Of a stretch of DNA of 64,000 nt, positions 30,201 to 46,900 are shown piece after piece. Under the pieces are notes generated by a model. It saw only the letters and a list, made by a program, of their open reading frames with translations, was not told the DNA's origin and did no database searches. The position numbers and the translations under genes were made by a program. Position 1 is the stretch's first letter; each line of letters starts with the position of its first letter. The stretch is from Apostichopus japonicus (taxonomy: Eukaryota; Echinodermata; Holothuroidea; Aspidochirotida; Stichopodidae): the NCBI RefSeq assembly GCF_037975245.1, contig NC_092582.1, forward strand, positions 13,080,077-13,144,076. The letters are read 5' to 3'.

Positions 30201-32226
30201 TTCAACTAATGCTTTTCTTTGGGTTCTTGCTTGTTATTAATGTTATCATGTGTAATTGTCATCTTGCGAATTTGTAAAGACCTAATTTGTACAAATGATA
30301 ATGATATGCAAAGATTATTTCAATAAAGATGGAATAAAAAAGAGAAGAAAGACCAATTTCTCACACAGAGAGATATTGTACTTAAGTTAAGGTAAAGGCA
30401 TCCAGTGCAACACCACTGCAGTAGGCAAAGCCTGCAACCCTGGGAGTGGGATTGTTTTGGAACCACTGAAATCAACATATTAACTCAACCACAAATACCA
30501 AATCCACACACTGGATGGTACTGTACATGATAACAAGAAACTCACATCTGGCCATGTACATTCCCTGTACATGCAAAAACCAATAAGTATCAGTCTATTT
30601 AAACGGTAAGTTTGTGGTACTGTGGTCATATTGGCATTCTTTCAGTTGCACATCACAGATTTTCCACAAACTTAGTTCAATTTGCAGCAATTGAGTGGAA
30701 ACATGTTTACTTGTGCACAGACAACGTTAAAGGATCATTATTGTGCATAAATAATGCGAATCAGTGAGCTATTCTAACTTAAAAGATAGCCTATGCTTTA
30801 TTTCGCATAGACCTTAAATAAATGAGCAAATTCTCTAGAGCTGTCACTCGCCAAGCACCTTCTGGAAGCTTACCAGTCAAAACGTCCCTTTACCAAAACG
30901 TCCCCGTAACAAAACGTCCCTGCTTTTGGTCAAAACGTCCCCGTTGGTCAAAACGTCCTCGTAAGTCAAAACGTCCCCTTCTATCACATTCATTCACAGT
31001 TGTGAATATATATTAATTTGATTAATTTGGCTAAGTTATCGGCATGCAAGTTGGATTACAGTCGCTATAAATAAATCATGAAGGACTATATCGTTTAATT
31101 ATATTTGGTATGAAAAAGCTATATGCTATATGTTTTTCAGTGAATTAACGAATTAAGGAAAACAAAAAATATTATACAAGAGGAATTAAAAAAGAATTTG
31201 GATGCGTGTACTATACAAGAAAAAAAAATAAACGTATGTGCTGTAGGAAAATATATATCACTTCATATCGCATATTCCAAAAGTAACTTGTTGTACGTAA
31301 AAAAAAAAAATCTTTTTTATTCCCTTCCCTCAATATTGGATATTCATTCAGAAACCAACTCGTGTTTAAAAAATTCTATTACCCTACAGCCCTCTTGCAT
31401 TCCCTTTTCTATTTATATTATCTTATCTAAGAAAATTAAACTCAAAAATGTTTCCGCCCTCATTACCGTCACTTCCCACTCCGAAAAACTGTGTTATCAA
31501 CCTAAACTATACTTATCCTTACTCTTTGATTTGAACTAAAAACATCCACACTTGCATTCCAACTGATTATAATTTTTTGGTCTAATTTTGGTCTTAAAAT
31601 AGCGGGGACGTTTTGGTAAAGGGACATTTTGACTGGATACCTTCTGGAAAACCACAAGATGTTGCATAGACTTAATGTTAAGTTACATCCAGTAGATTGA
31701 AAAGGCTGCAAACATGTAGCATGGTGGGCTCATAATTGACGCACTTAAGGATTTGATCAACAATGGATATCAAGGAAAATCCAAATCGCTCAACTGTACT
31801 GATAAACTGTCATTCAGTGTACCCGGTGCGAGAAATAATGTACAAAACTAGTTTCACGAAACTACAGTTTTGTTTTCAACTTAGTTAGGCCTTACTTTCA
31901 CTTAAAGAAAGTCTTTCCCTAGTAAACCAAACAATATTATGTTCAAATAAATATGGAAATACCACATACCATAGCGTTATACGATCTTTTGGGTAATTCA
32001 AATTTTCTAAGTAGGCTAGAAATGTTGGTAGAGAGTGAGCTTTGTTTCTTGCTAGAAGTGGTATGAACACTGTTGGGAGCTTCTCCCTGCCATGGTCGGG
32101 ATTATCGTTCAACTCTGCCTGTGAATCTACGTCCTCGGAACTGCAGAAAAATCCTAAATGAGTAACAAAAATCACACTAAATATGCAGAATACAAACTGG
32201 AAGTCAGGAAGAGAATACTGTGCCAT
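5861..32226 (-). CDS. COLGALT1: Procollagen galactosyltransferase (complete, 10 coding exons)
   Basis: Predicted to transfer galactose from UDP-galactose to hydroxylysine of collagen in the ER lumen. The exons join in frame at 32226-31970, 25869-25641, 17574-17440, 15856-15646, 15198-15079, 14696-14507, 13618-13486, 11215-11088, 7033-6830 and 6203-5861. They total 1950 nt, or 649 residues plus stop; human COLGALT1 is about 622. Residues 1-30 look like a signal peptide. The first glycosyltransferase domain follows, with [13 protein letters not shown] near residue 55, a DxD motif (TVDVDNF, D165 and D167) and PMIHST at 231-236. The second (GT25-type) domain starts near residue 341 ([11 protein letters not shown]), has IEDDVRFE with EDD at 438-440, and FPTHYTG/SDTETS near 559-576. 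The tail after about 580 is longer and more acidic than in vertebrates and ends in HTEL, a KDEL-class retention signal. Every intron is GT-AG. CERCAM and COLGALT2 are close paralogues, so orthology is to the family rather than to one human gene. Confidence 0.95.
6830..7033 (-). CDS. COLGALT1: COLGALT exon 9
   Basis: Codes residues 468-535 and two bases of R536. It contains [26 protein letters not shown] and [15 protein letters not shown], matching the human segments from YVGRKRM to FDKHP. Acceptor CTCCAG|C, donor AG|GTCAGG. Confidence 0.94.
7034..11087. other. COLGALT intron 8
   Basis: About 4 kb of intron. Apart from the TGAC/GACT repeat at 7450-7625 I see no structured element and no coding signal. 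Confidence 0.7.
7450..7625. repeat. Degenerate TGAC/GACT tetranucleotide repeat
   Basis: About 175 bp of imperfect GACTGACTGATTGACT units in COLGALT intron 8. Simple-sequence DNA without coding or spacer structure. Confidence 0.9.
11088..11215 (-). CDS. COLGALT1: COLGALT exon 8 (EDD motif)
   Basis: Codes residues 426-467 and two bases of I468. It contains [11 protein letters not shown], the acidic motif of the second catalytic domain, and ends KWDL. Acceptor CTCAAG|GTC, donor AT|GTGAGT. Confidence 0.94.
11216..13485. other. COLGALT intron 7
   Basis: About 2.3 kb. Two short similar stretches near 11685-11715 and 11720-11785 share 'cacaaccagctgg' and form a small local duplication. No gene seen. 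Confidence 0.65.
13486..13618 (-). CDS. COLGALT1: COLGALT exon 7
   Basis: Codes residues 381-425, including [19 protein letters not shown] and [15 protein letters not shown], the GE.GC..SH motif of family GT25. Acceptor TTTCAG|A, donor GAG|GTCAGT. Confidence 0.94.
14507..14696 (-). CDS. COLGALT1: COLGALT exon 6 (start of second domain)
   Basis: Codes residues 318-380 and two bases of K381. [14 protein letters not shown] and FDAVDGK open the GT25-type domain. Acceptor TGTAG|TT, donor AA|GTATGT. Confidence 0.93.
15079..15198 (-). CDS. COLGALT1: COLGALT exon 5
   Basis: Codes residues 278-317 plus one base. It includes [16 protein letters not shown] and [15 protein letters not shown], aligning with the family block that ends DEAESF..VQLEVM. 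Acceptor GTCCAG|GT, donor A|GTACGA. Confidence 0.9.
   Translation of the reverse strand, partial: VSRCTSSTLKYSANSYLPQDPRTMCMTRLRGYFFSGWRQ
15548..15595 (-). other. 48-nt duplicate of the 3' end of COLGALT exon 4; possible cassette mini-exon
   Basis: On the minus strand this is preceded by TTTAACAG and followed by GTAAAG. It is 48 nt (16 codons) and fits the phase-1 junction between exons 4 and 5 without a stop. It would insert [16 protein letters not shown], clearly a copy of [13 protein letters not shown] from exon 4. The surrounding DNA is a direct tandem duplication with a 98-bp offset. Whether it is spliced in is unknown. Confidence 0.55.
15646..15856 (-). CDS. COLGALT1: COLGALT exon 4
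   Basis: Codes residues 208-277 plus one base, [10 protein letters not shown] through [13 protein letters not shown]. Acceptor CTCCAG|GGC, donor GCAG|GTAAAT. The 3' end of this exon is duplicated 98 bp downstream on the transcript, at 15548-15595. Confidence 0.94.
17440..17574 (-). CDS. COLGALT1: COLGALT exon 3 (first DxD)
   Basis: Codes residues 163-207 and carries the DVD metal/nucleotide-sugar motif and [11 protein letters not shown], which includes an N-K-T sequon also present in the human protein. Acceptor CCCAG|ACG, donor AAG|GTAGAG, phase 0 at both ends. Confidence 0.95.
23825..24098. mobile_element. 274-bp inverted-repeat element (hAT-like)
   Basis: It begins CAGGCGCGTAG and ends CTACGCACCTG, a 10/11 inverted match. 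Flanks TCATCCTT (23817-23824) and TCATCCTC (24099-24106) are an 8-bp target duplication with one mismatch. Internal sequence is shared in opposite orientation with 61444-61705. Confidence 0.85.
24732..24950 (+). mobile_element. Second LINE 3' end
   Basis: The frame 24732-24854 reads [18 protein letters not shown] then [15 protein letters not shown] and stops, matching the end of a non-LTR retrotransposon polyprotein. A 3' UTR and an ACTAA/AAACT-rich tail follow. It differs from the 26530 fragment and is 5'-truncated. A short possible relative in inverse orientation lies near 22927-22970. Confidence 0.8.
25641..25869 (-). CDS. COLGALT1: COLGALT exon 2
   Basis: Codes residues 86-162, from TDHNEDNT through MDWADYLF, matching the conserved TDHN.DNT and WADY blocks of the family. 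Acceptor CCTAG|G, donor TTT|GTGAGT, phases 2 to 0. Confidence 0.95.
26530..26884 (+). mobile_element. LINE 3' end (reverse-transcriptase C-terminus and tail)
   Basis: The open frame reads [20 protein letters not shown], then [20 protein letters not shown] and [10 protein letters not shown], then LKTHFF, the typical C-terminus of CR1/L2/Rex-type non-LTR retrotransposons. It is followed by AAGCGCTTTGAG...GCGCTATATAAG and an (ATT)n tail. 5'-truncated and dead. It lies in COLGALT intron 1, antisense to the gene. Confidence 0.85.
29840..30175. repeat. Two-copy tandem duplication, period about 179 bp
   Basis: 'tgatcttccact' through 'agttatgggtcattcaa' occurs twice. The first copy has some 20-25 extra bases around 'tggaaatttgttttacaat'. 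It lies in COLGALT intron 1. Confidence 0.88.
30868..31638. mobile_element. 771-bp element with CAAAACGTCCC-rich inverted ends and 11-bp flanking repeats
   Basis: ACCTTCTGGAA occurs at 30857-30867 and again at 31639-31649. Just inside, CCAGTCAAAACGTCCCTTTA on the left is matched by its near-perfect reverse complement on the right, and the match continues for about 33 bp. The left end repeats the CAAAACGTCC unit at least five times up to about 30977. The interior is A/T-rich with short unconvincing open frames. The transposon class is not assigned. Confidence 0.75.
31970..32226 (-). CDS. COLGALT1: COLGALT exon 1 (coding part)
   Basis: Codes residues 1-85 and two bases of W86. It holds the start codon (32226-32224), a hydrophobic stretch [17 protein letters not shown] and the first conserved block [20 protein letters not shown]. 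The donor is TG|GTATGT. No in-frame ATG upstream gives a better signal peptide. Confidence 0.93.
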
Positions 32227-38817
<6,591 letters not shown>

Positions 38818-39890
38818 CCTTTCCTACCTCAGTTTCAAGAGGGAAACTTAGATCTATTATTGGTTGCAGAGTTTAAACAATGAAAGACGATTGTTAACAA
38901 AGACCGAAAACATTTCAGTTTCATATGACCTTCAAATGGTTATGTAAATATCATTATTGAAAGAATGCAATTTTTGATCATCTGTGCGCTGTCTCTGGTA
39001 AACTGACAAACTAATCTAACAGATGTATGGTCCCTGTTCTGATTTATTTGTTTTTTCCATTTTGAGTAATCAATGCCACCAATCAAGATTGGTTACATAC
39101 TAGCATTTCATTTCCTTTTCTTGCCCACCTGATCCATAATACCCCAGGAATTTGGAGATCTATGACTGTTTGCATAGTTCTTATTCATTTGGAGATCATT
39201 TATCAGAAGTTAGTCTAAAATTAGTCAAGTTTTGTGAGTGAAAATTAATACTGGTGGGAGAACTGTTACCGAGGTGGAATACTGTCTTTCATCTAAGTGG
39301 ACTGTAGCCAGGGTTATATTATATAACTGATATCACCTCTAAAAAGGGCCACCCAGTATGTTATACTTATCCTTTAGCCCTAAGGTTTGAGCATCCTACT
39401 GGCCAGAACACTAAATCGATATATAGTAAGATGTCGATTCTATCAGGCTAACTGGTACAACACATGATTTTCTCTAGCCATTTTAGAAAATTAAATGAGA
39501 CTCCCTTCTGATGTATACTGAATCCATACTTGTCATGTGTCATCACCTGTCACGTTTGGCTCATCTCCGCCTCCCAATGTGTATGAAAAGAAAGGGTAAA
39601 ATTATTTTTGAAAAAGATTTAAAAAAAATATAAAATAGTAAGCTAATGGTGCAAAATGTTCATTCTGTACAGTCAAACCTTCATTGCTGTGTCCATTCTT
39701 AAATCCATATTGAGTTCTTATGAGTTTAGGGATTATGAGAACAAGTTGCAATCTCTTTTTTTGTTTAATTTGATCCCTCCACTACTTCAGAAATGATTCC
39801 TTCAAATGAAACACTTGTAAAAAGCAAAAAGTGTAAACTGTATTATTCCATGTTTTGAACATTTAAGTAGTATTTCTTTCTTTTTTTCAC

Positions 39891-39896
39891 AATAAA
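39891..39896 (+). promoter_or_regulatory. Candidate PTGES2 polyadenylation signal
   Basis: AATAAA about 1.07 kb after the PTGES2 stop, followed by a GT-rich stretch (GTTTGTTTG). The position is plausible, but the 3' UTR length is inferred. Confidence 0.4.
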
Positions 39897-40460
39897 GTTT
39901 GTTTGAAATGGAAAAACTAACATGCATTTTAAGGTATTTAATTTATTGATATTGAACAGTTTGAGTTTAATAACGTACAACAACAGTTTAAGACTATTCA
40001 AACAATCTTGCACTGGTGGAGCAAAAACAAAAACAATTTGAATTTCCTTTCACTATTGTAAATTTACTTATGTAGATTGCTCCTTTCTTCTCAGTTTAAA
40101 TTTGGCCAAACTCTTTAATGTGGACAGTCCTTGATAGTCGGACAGTGGGTGCATGCAAAAGGCTATGACTGATCGAGACTTGGCCAGAGTTTTTAGTTGC
40201 ATTGGCTTCAGCCGGGCTAACAAGGCATATAAAGTCCTGCTGATTGGCTGGATGTAATCTTGCAAGGTACCTCAACAAGCACTTGTTGTCAGCAGTAAAA
40301 CATTTGTTCAATGCACCCTCATCAGTCATTCAGTCTGCGGGAATCAGTTGTATGACTAATATATGTCTTGAAGGAGATAAAAAATTGGGTCACAACAGTC
40401 AAGTTGGGTTACATGTTAGTTCTGTCAAAGGAACCACATGTGGTTGTGGCACACCACACA

Positions 40461-41120
40461 TCCACCTATTTTGGTTCATCTTTGAATAGCTGTAATGAAT
40501 GGATAGTATAATATCAACATTCTACTATGATATATGCAGGTTCATGCCTGATTGATATCAAAGCAGAACTCTTGTATCCACCTATTTTGGTTCATCTTTG
40601 AATAGCCGTAACGAATGGATAGTATAATATCAACATTCTACTATGGTATATGTAGGTTCGTGCCTGAAATTGGTATGAAAGCAGAACTCTTGTTTTGAAA
40701 TCAAGAATTGACACTTACTCTGCATGAGGTGTTCACGTGTTAGCAGGAAATAAAACTATAAAACCAATCCAGCATCGAGTTTGCCTTTCATTTTTGGTGT
40801 CTTCATTCCATCTTCTTGTACTATCAAATGAGGAAGTTATTACTTTTTTGCCCTCAAAACTCTTTTGACAAAGATTTTCATGTTATGTTCGGCAGCCTGT
40901 CCCTGGTTTAGGGCTATCACAGGAAATTTACAGACACCTATTTAGGTTGAACTTTGAAAAGCCTTAATGAGAGATGAATAATATAAATATAAACATTCTA
41001 CTACATGTAAGGCCATGCGTAATGGGTATGAAGTTTGCCTTGTATTTCTGGTTTCTTCATTCAACTTCTTATGCTCAACTGAGGAAGAGATCACATTTTC
41101 CCCCTCAAACTCTTTTGGCA
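40461..41120. repeat. Three-copy diverged direct repeat downstream of PTGES2
   Basis: 'tccacctattttggttcatc' begins at 40461 and 40577 (period 116). A third, more diverged copy starts near 40935. The third copy also repeats the flank 'tcttcattc..cttcttgt..c.aa.tgaggaag'. Confidence 0.8.
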
Positions 41121-41699
41121 ATTTGATATTAATCCATGCTTCCTGTCGCTATAGAGATGATTTGCAGTTCAGTCACATTTAAGGCATCTATTGTATAAAG
41201 AGAGTACCATATATTTTAATGCTCGCCATAGATGGCTTCAGAAATTTATTTACTATACAAGTTACTCGGTAACTTTTTTGTTAGGATTATGTATTGCAAC
41301 AATACCTTTTGTATCATCAATTATGGCTTGAGCTTCCCCTTTCGATTAACATTGTTCACAGAATAATTGCCAATCTTTTACTTAAAACGTTAATGTTTAA
41401 GGTTTGTTGTCTTGTATCAAGTCCTGAAACATCTGAACAACAGTAGCAGTTAAAGGTAGTCAGTATAGGCCCCAAATTTATAGCACACTATAATTGCTAC
41501 AAGTTGTCAAAAAGTACTTTCCTGGAGGTTTTTACTCTCCAATTGTTCTCAGACATATTTAAGGAACACACAAGATGACTGAATGTCCCATTGAGGAAAA
41601 TTTCCTCGCAGGTTGTAATAAAAACAGTTTAAGAATTTTGAACAAAGGTGACCCATATTTGAATATCTAGCTATTTGGGCCAATACAGCATACCTTTAA

Positions 41700-41965
41700 G
41701 CCCGGGTCACTGGTAACTTGTCACATCCACATATTCAAGTGTGAACAACTCACATTCGCTCCTGGTTCACCATAGTGTGCCACATTTGCCCCTCCCGTAA
41801 GGGACATCCCATAGAGTGCAGCCACAACCTTGCAGGTGTCCACTCATACCCTTGGTACAGAGACTGAAGATTTGAGAATGAGTGCCTTGCCCAAGGACGC
41901 AATGTAATGATCCGACCAGGACATGCACCAGCGCACATCTTGGGCTGTGATCAACAATGCTCAAC
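41700..41965 (-). repeat. Dispersed repeat with TCCTTGGGCAAGGCACT-type motif
   Basis: The minus strand contains GCGTCCTTGGGCAAGGCACT and, further on, AAGGGTATGAGTGGACACCT. From memory this resembles an interspersed repeat motif seen in many animal genomes. Boundaries are approximate and the class is unassigned. Confidence 0.45.
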
Positions 41966-43175
41966 ACTTCTTATTCTGGATAACTTCTCCGATTATTATC
42001 AGATGAAAATGAAGACATCTGAAGGAAATTTCATATGACTGATAAATACATGAAACTTAATTAGCGTTTGCCTTCCATAGTTTTATTGACCATCATAAAA
42101 CTTCACATAACATGAAGAAGGATGTCAGTTGAATATGAATCTTGAGTTCTTACCTGAGTCAGCAGAAAAATACACATCACATACATTGTGAGAGGTATGA
42201 ATATGTAATATCATTTCATCGAAACAAATAAAAAGAAAAGACATATACCAATCGAAAAAGTCTGTGTCGCTTATTTAATTACTTAATTGATACCTATGGA
42301 TGATTGAAAACAATTCTAGGTTGCTGGATGATCATAGAAGAGTTGTTAAAACTACCAGGTGCTTACAGCAGAAATTGGTTCAAGACAAATAAATGCACCA
42401 TCCTGCCTATATCAGACAGCTATGTGCATTTTGACAAAGTTCCTCCATGATTTCTGCTACTAACCATTCCATTTTGTTATGTAATATCTTCGAGGAAATG
42501 GTCGGGTCCCTTTGTGACATTACCGATGCATAGCATGTTGCTAAAGATGGCCACAACCTCATAATTCAGTAACTAATGACATTCAAACCTATACAGTAAA
42601 TGATATTTAGTGCCACTGGCATTTCAATTTTAGCATTGATTTCTTTACCAGGTAACCCAAATCGTGGATATTATGATTACTTTTAATTCTTTCAAACTCA
42701 ATGTTCAGCTTTACAATATATACGTACCTTGACAAATTGCACTTTGTGTTTTCAGCTATTTATGGTCTTAATCTAGATGTAAAACCACACTGCCAAAGTT
42801 ATAGTCATAAATTTTGTTTAATCTGTTTCTTTACACAGTTTTTACAAAGTCAGGAAAGGAACTATAAAAGAAAAACTATTAGAATATATACAATCAATTC
42901 AAAAGTTCTCTTTAAAACATTAACCCATGATTTTAAAGATGCAAATATTTTAAAACAACGCTACTGCGTAAAAGTACTATTAATAGATATCTTTACGAAA
43001 TGATTATTTCACTAGTACTACAATTTGTTTAATTAACAAAGACATTATTGGCAGTACTACTGGCCTAAAAAAAAAAATACACAAATATAAAATGCACTTG
43101 GCAAGTTACCTAACTTCTTTGTATTACTCATTATCTTTAATCCAGCATAAGCAGCTTCAACTTGCCACCCCATTA

Positions 43176-43907
43176 TCACCGTAGTAACAAGACATTGTTG
43201 GCTATCCTACTGAGAACGGCATCGATTTTGCCAGGAGGTAAATCCTCGGGACAATCTCTCCATCTTTGGTGCAAAATGGCTCCTACTGTGTCCTCCAGGT
43301 GTTTTGGGCTTGGTTCTTTCCTCGGTTCTACGGATCCTCTCACAGACAATATGATCGCGACGTCTTTGTAAGGTGCATCTTCATTATTGCAGTAATTATG
43401 GAAAGCTAGTACCGAGCACGACGGCAGCAAATGGAAGTTATGAACCACCGCAACCTTTTTGCCCGATTGAAAGCCCTCTTCAAAATTTCCCGCTATTATC
43501 TTGTGGACTTCGTCGTCGTCCTTGCCGGCTAGCTCTGTGCCGTTAAGGATGATTTTACCATTGCCACTGGAGAGTACTGTGTCGTAAACATCGCCGATAT
43601 CGTCCAGGATTTGCGACTTCCTGTCCGTTTCGTCAGGAATCGTAGAGTAAACCAGGAGAGTGACGGGCCTGACAAGTGTGCTGGAATCCGAAGTTACGTG
43701 GACAGAAGCAGCGGAATACATCATTACCCATGAGTCAGCCTCCTGTTCCGGGTACTTCTCCTTTAAACGCTGAATATTTTCCATGAAGTACGCATGGCAA
43801 TTTCCTCTTTCTTTAGAGTTACAAACAGCTGCAGGAATTTCTTCACCCGTACGGAACACCAGCCACAGCAAGACCCCAACCAAAGGCACGAGTATCGTAA
43901 ACACCAG
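43176..43907 (-). CDS. TOR1AIP: LAP1-like gene A: membrane and luminal exon
   Basis: One 732-nt terminal exon codes a transmembrane segment and the complete luminal torsin-activating domain, 243 residues. Acceptor CGGCAG|CTG, stop TGA at 43178-43176. It contains Cys at CNSKERGNC, PSCS, NYCNN and RDCPE, all with counterparts in gene B. Confidence 0.88.
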   Translation of the reverse strand: MVFTILVPLVGVLLWLVFRTGEEIPAAVCNSKERGNCHAYFMENIQRLKEKYPEQEADSWVMMYSAASVHVTSDSSTLVRPVTLLVYSTIPDETDRKSQILDDIGDVYDTVLSSGNGKIILNGTELAGKDDDEVHKIIAGNFEEGFQSGKKVAVVHNFHLLPSCSVLAFHNYCNNEDAPYKDVAIILSVRGSVEPRKEPSPKHLEDTVGAILHQRWRDCPEDLPPGKIDAVLSRIANNVLLLR

Positions 43908-46900
43908 CTGCCGATAAATAATAGATTGAAATCAAGTAGATGCAGTCTACAGTTTTACATATCCATTGTCCTCCATTAACCAGTACAAAAAAATCACTCG
44001 GTTAGTTATAAATGTTTAAAGGATGATTCAAGGCACAAAATTTATTTTCAGTTTTAATACCACATCTTTTACATAAATCCACATCCTAGTAAGCCATTTC
44101 TGTATGGCTGTGATACAAATTCTCCACGGTTGGTGATATTTCTTGAACAGCATTGTGAAAGATGGCAATTGGGCAGATTTTGTTTTTGTTTTTCCTAATA
44201 TGATTTTAGTCATTTATCCATTATGCAAAATAATATTTCTACGACATAGATGTAGTTCCCTCAACCCGGCTGGACCTATCAAATTCTTCAAATCCGGTAT
44301 CCTTTTGGGATTTTTTTTTTCTGAGGCTTATAACGCATCGTTACCACATAATGCATCACAAACATAGAAATCTGATTTTTTTTGGTTTTAATTCACTTCC
44401 AGCACTGATGGTCTGGGGTAAGGCTTCTTTATATTATGTATTTCTTATCTAATTTCCAGGTGCAATTCTTTACAGTTGTGGTTTCGTTCACTACTTTGTG
44501 ATGGTTGATTTGCCCTCTAGAATGGCAGTCTGTATTAGTGTAGTTTTACTCTGCAGTAGCATACATGCAGTAGGGTTCTTAGTTATTCTTTGTGAAAAGT
44601 CATTTAAAGGACGTTCTCATTGTTAAACATCACCCACTGAGTAACATTAGAAAATGATAGAAAGGAAAGGATATGTATATCTCATCAATTATCCTACACC
44701 CCTCTCCACCCCCACCTCCTTCCACCATGGTACTAATTCAGGCTGGATAGTTTTCACTGAATACAGCAAATTTGGTATCCATGCAGAATTTGAAATTTCA
44801 AATCCAGTGCAACCCTAGTAGAGACTAGAGCACAAAGCAGGTCAACTTACTCTTTACACTCAACTGACACTACAGGTTACAGTCTTGTCTATGTGACAAT
44901 CACAATTCTTCCACTGCTACTATGTTATGAACAAAATCATAACCCAATGACTGTGACACAGCTGTTTAGTGTGGCAGGCATACAGGCACCAATGTATTTT
45001 ATAGTTTCCTTGGCCACATTTTCATCCCAAGACATCCACTGCCCCCACTCCCCTCCCAGCAATAAAACATAAAATAGTTTTATTGTGTAGTGATCTTTAA
45101 GAACAGGACAGGAGTCGGAAGTTCACTTTTTAAAACATGTGCACCAAATATGCTCATACCAATTGAATGGGTAAACCAGAACATAAATCTCTTGAAGGCA
45201 GCTTTGCCATCTACTACTTCTGCCATGGATGTCCGCAGGTAGAAGGGTAGTGGGGGAGGGTCAAAGTGGAAAAACAGACCAAGAAATATCTAAAACTGTG
45301 ACAGCTTCTGGACTGTAATCTCTATCAGAGAACAATAATTTTACCTGAAAAGATTTTATTATAACAAAAAGAAATGGTACAAATATTTCTTTTTCAGCAT
45401 TACATAAGAGCTTACAGCAAAATAATTACCCAGATTTTACTATCAGTTTTCTTCTTTGGTTCTGATGGTTTTGGTTTCACGGTTAGCTCCTCCTTCGCCT
45501 TCTCTTCTACTCCATCCTTCAAATAAAGGAAGATTATGTCATTGATCAATTTCAACAAATTTAGGCTGGATATTTGTACATGTAAAGTAGATCAGGTGTA
45601 AGGAATGTACCTGCTTTGGAAGAGTATGCCATTGATGAATTTCAACAAATTTAGACTGGATATTTGTACATGTAAAGTAATTGTACATGTACATTTACAT
45701 GTAAAGGTGGAAGCAATGTATCTGGAATGGAAGTGGTTTTGAAGTAGGTGGAATGCTGACATTTCTTTTTGAAAGTTACACAGCAAACTGTAAACTTGAA
45801 CTTACAGCAACAGCAATATTAGGAAGCTGAGGAAAAGAATGGCAAGATTGACCAAAATCCAAGTTAACCATTACACTGCAGTGACATAAAAAGGAACATA
45901 GAAACATTTGCAGACTTTAATGCAGCTTGTCATGATTTTGCTTAGCTTTTGAAAACAAAAATCATGTTCAGCATGTTCCAATAAAACAAATGCATGCATC
46001 AACTGTATTTGAAATATTGCAAAGACATCTTGGAGGTGTTGCACTTTGAATAATATCAACATCAATTTGTGATGACCTCATCAAATTTTAGACCTCCAAA
46101 GTTGAATACAAAGATACCACTCATGACCAAAGTCCAACCAAGTCATCCAATACTGAGGATGACATGACTTGACCAAATATCATTATAGAAATTTGAAAAA
46201 ATCATCAAAAAGAATTCATCAAAAAATACAAACATTTCTTATTAACAGAAAGAAATTACATTCATTACATAAAAAGTTATTACAGAAAATTTCAATAATT
46301 CAGTTTGGCTATGTACTTGAGAAAATGTAGTCTATCAACAGGAGATCCTTCACAAGAAACTTCCAATCCGATTTAGATTTTGTTAAATTGTGTGATGACT
46401 TGTCACAACACTGCTCAATGAGTCTGTTAATATTATTACATGCATAAATAAACCAACTTCTTGTTACATAACAAACCTTTCATCCTTTCATTGCAGCTTG
46501 CTGGGTCTCTTCCAAATGTTTCTGTAAGGTAAGATTTACTTACTGTTGTTTCTGGTTTTCCTGCAGTTGTGTTTGATCCTGATGGATTTGCAGTTGATTC
46601 TTCTGTAGTTGGCATTGATTCATTTACAGTTGTCTCTGATTCTCCTACAGTTGTGTTTGATCCAGATGGATTTGTGTTAAATTCTTCTGTAGTTGACATT
46701 GGTTCTCCTACAGTTGTTTCTGGTTCTCCTACTGTTGTCATTAGTCCTGGTGGATTTGCAGTTGATTCTTCTATAGTTGACATTGGTTCCCCTGTAGTTG
46801 TTTCTGATTCTCCTGCAGTTGTGTTTGATCCTGATGAGTTTGCAGTTGATTCTTCTGTAGTTGACATTGGTTCATTTACAGTTGTCTCTGATTCTCCTAC

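Larger units (their letters stand above)
25870..31969. other. COLGALT intron 1
   Basis: About 6.1 kb of AT-rich intron. It holds a LINE 3' end (26530-26884), a two-copy tandem duplication (29840-30175) and the CAAAACGTCCC-ended element (30868-31638). I saw no further exon of any gene in the rest. Confidence 0.75.
38818..43175. other. Spacer between PTGES2 and LAP1-like gene A
   Basis: Convergent intergenic region of about 4.4 kb. It holds the candidate PTGES2 3' UTR to about 39.9 kb, the 40461-41120 repeats and the 41700-41965 dispersed repeat. AT-rich short frames here are not supported as genes. Confidence 0.6.

Noticed and set aside
31198-31539. 113-codon frame inside the 30868-31638 element
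   Set aside because: It has no transposase motif and is low-complexity Lys/Ser/Leu sequence in AT-rich DNA.
42701-43003. 100-codon plus-strand frame
   Set aside because: AT-rich and rich in Phe, Lys, Ile and Tyr; no family and no splice context.
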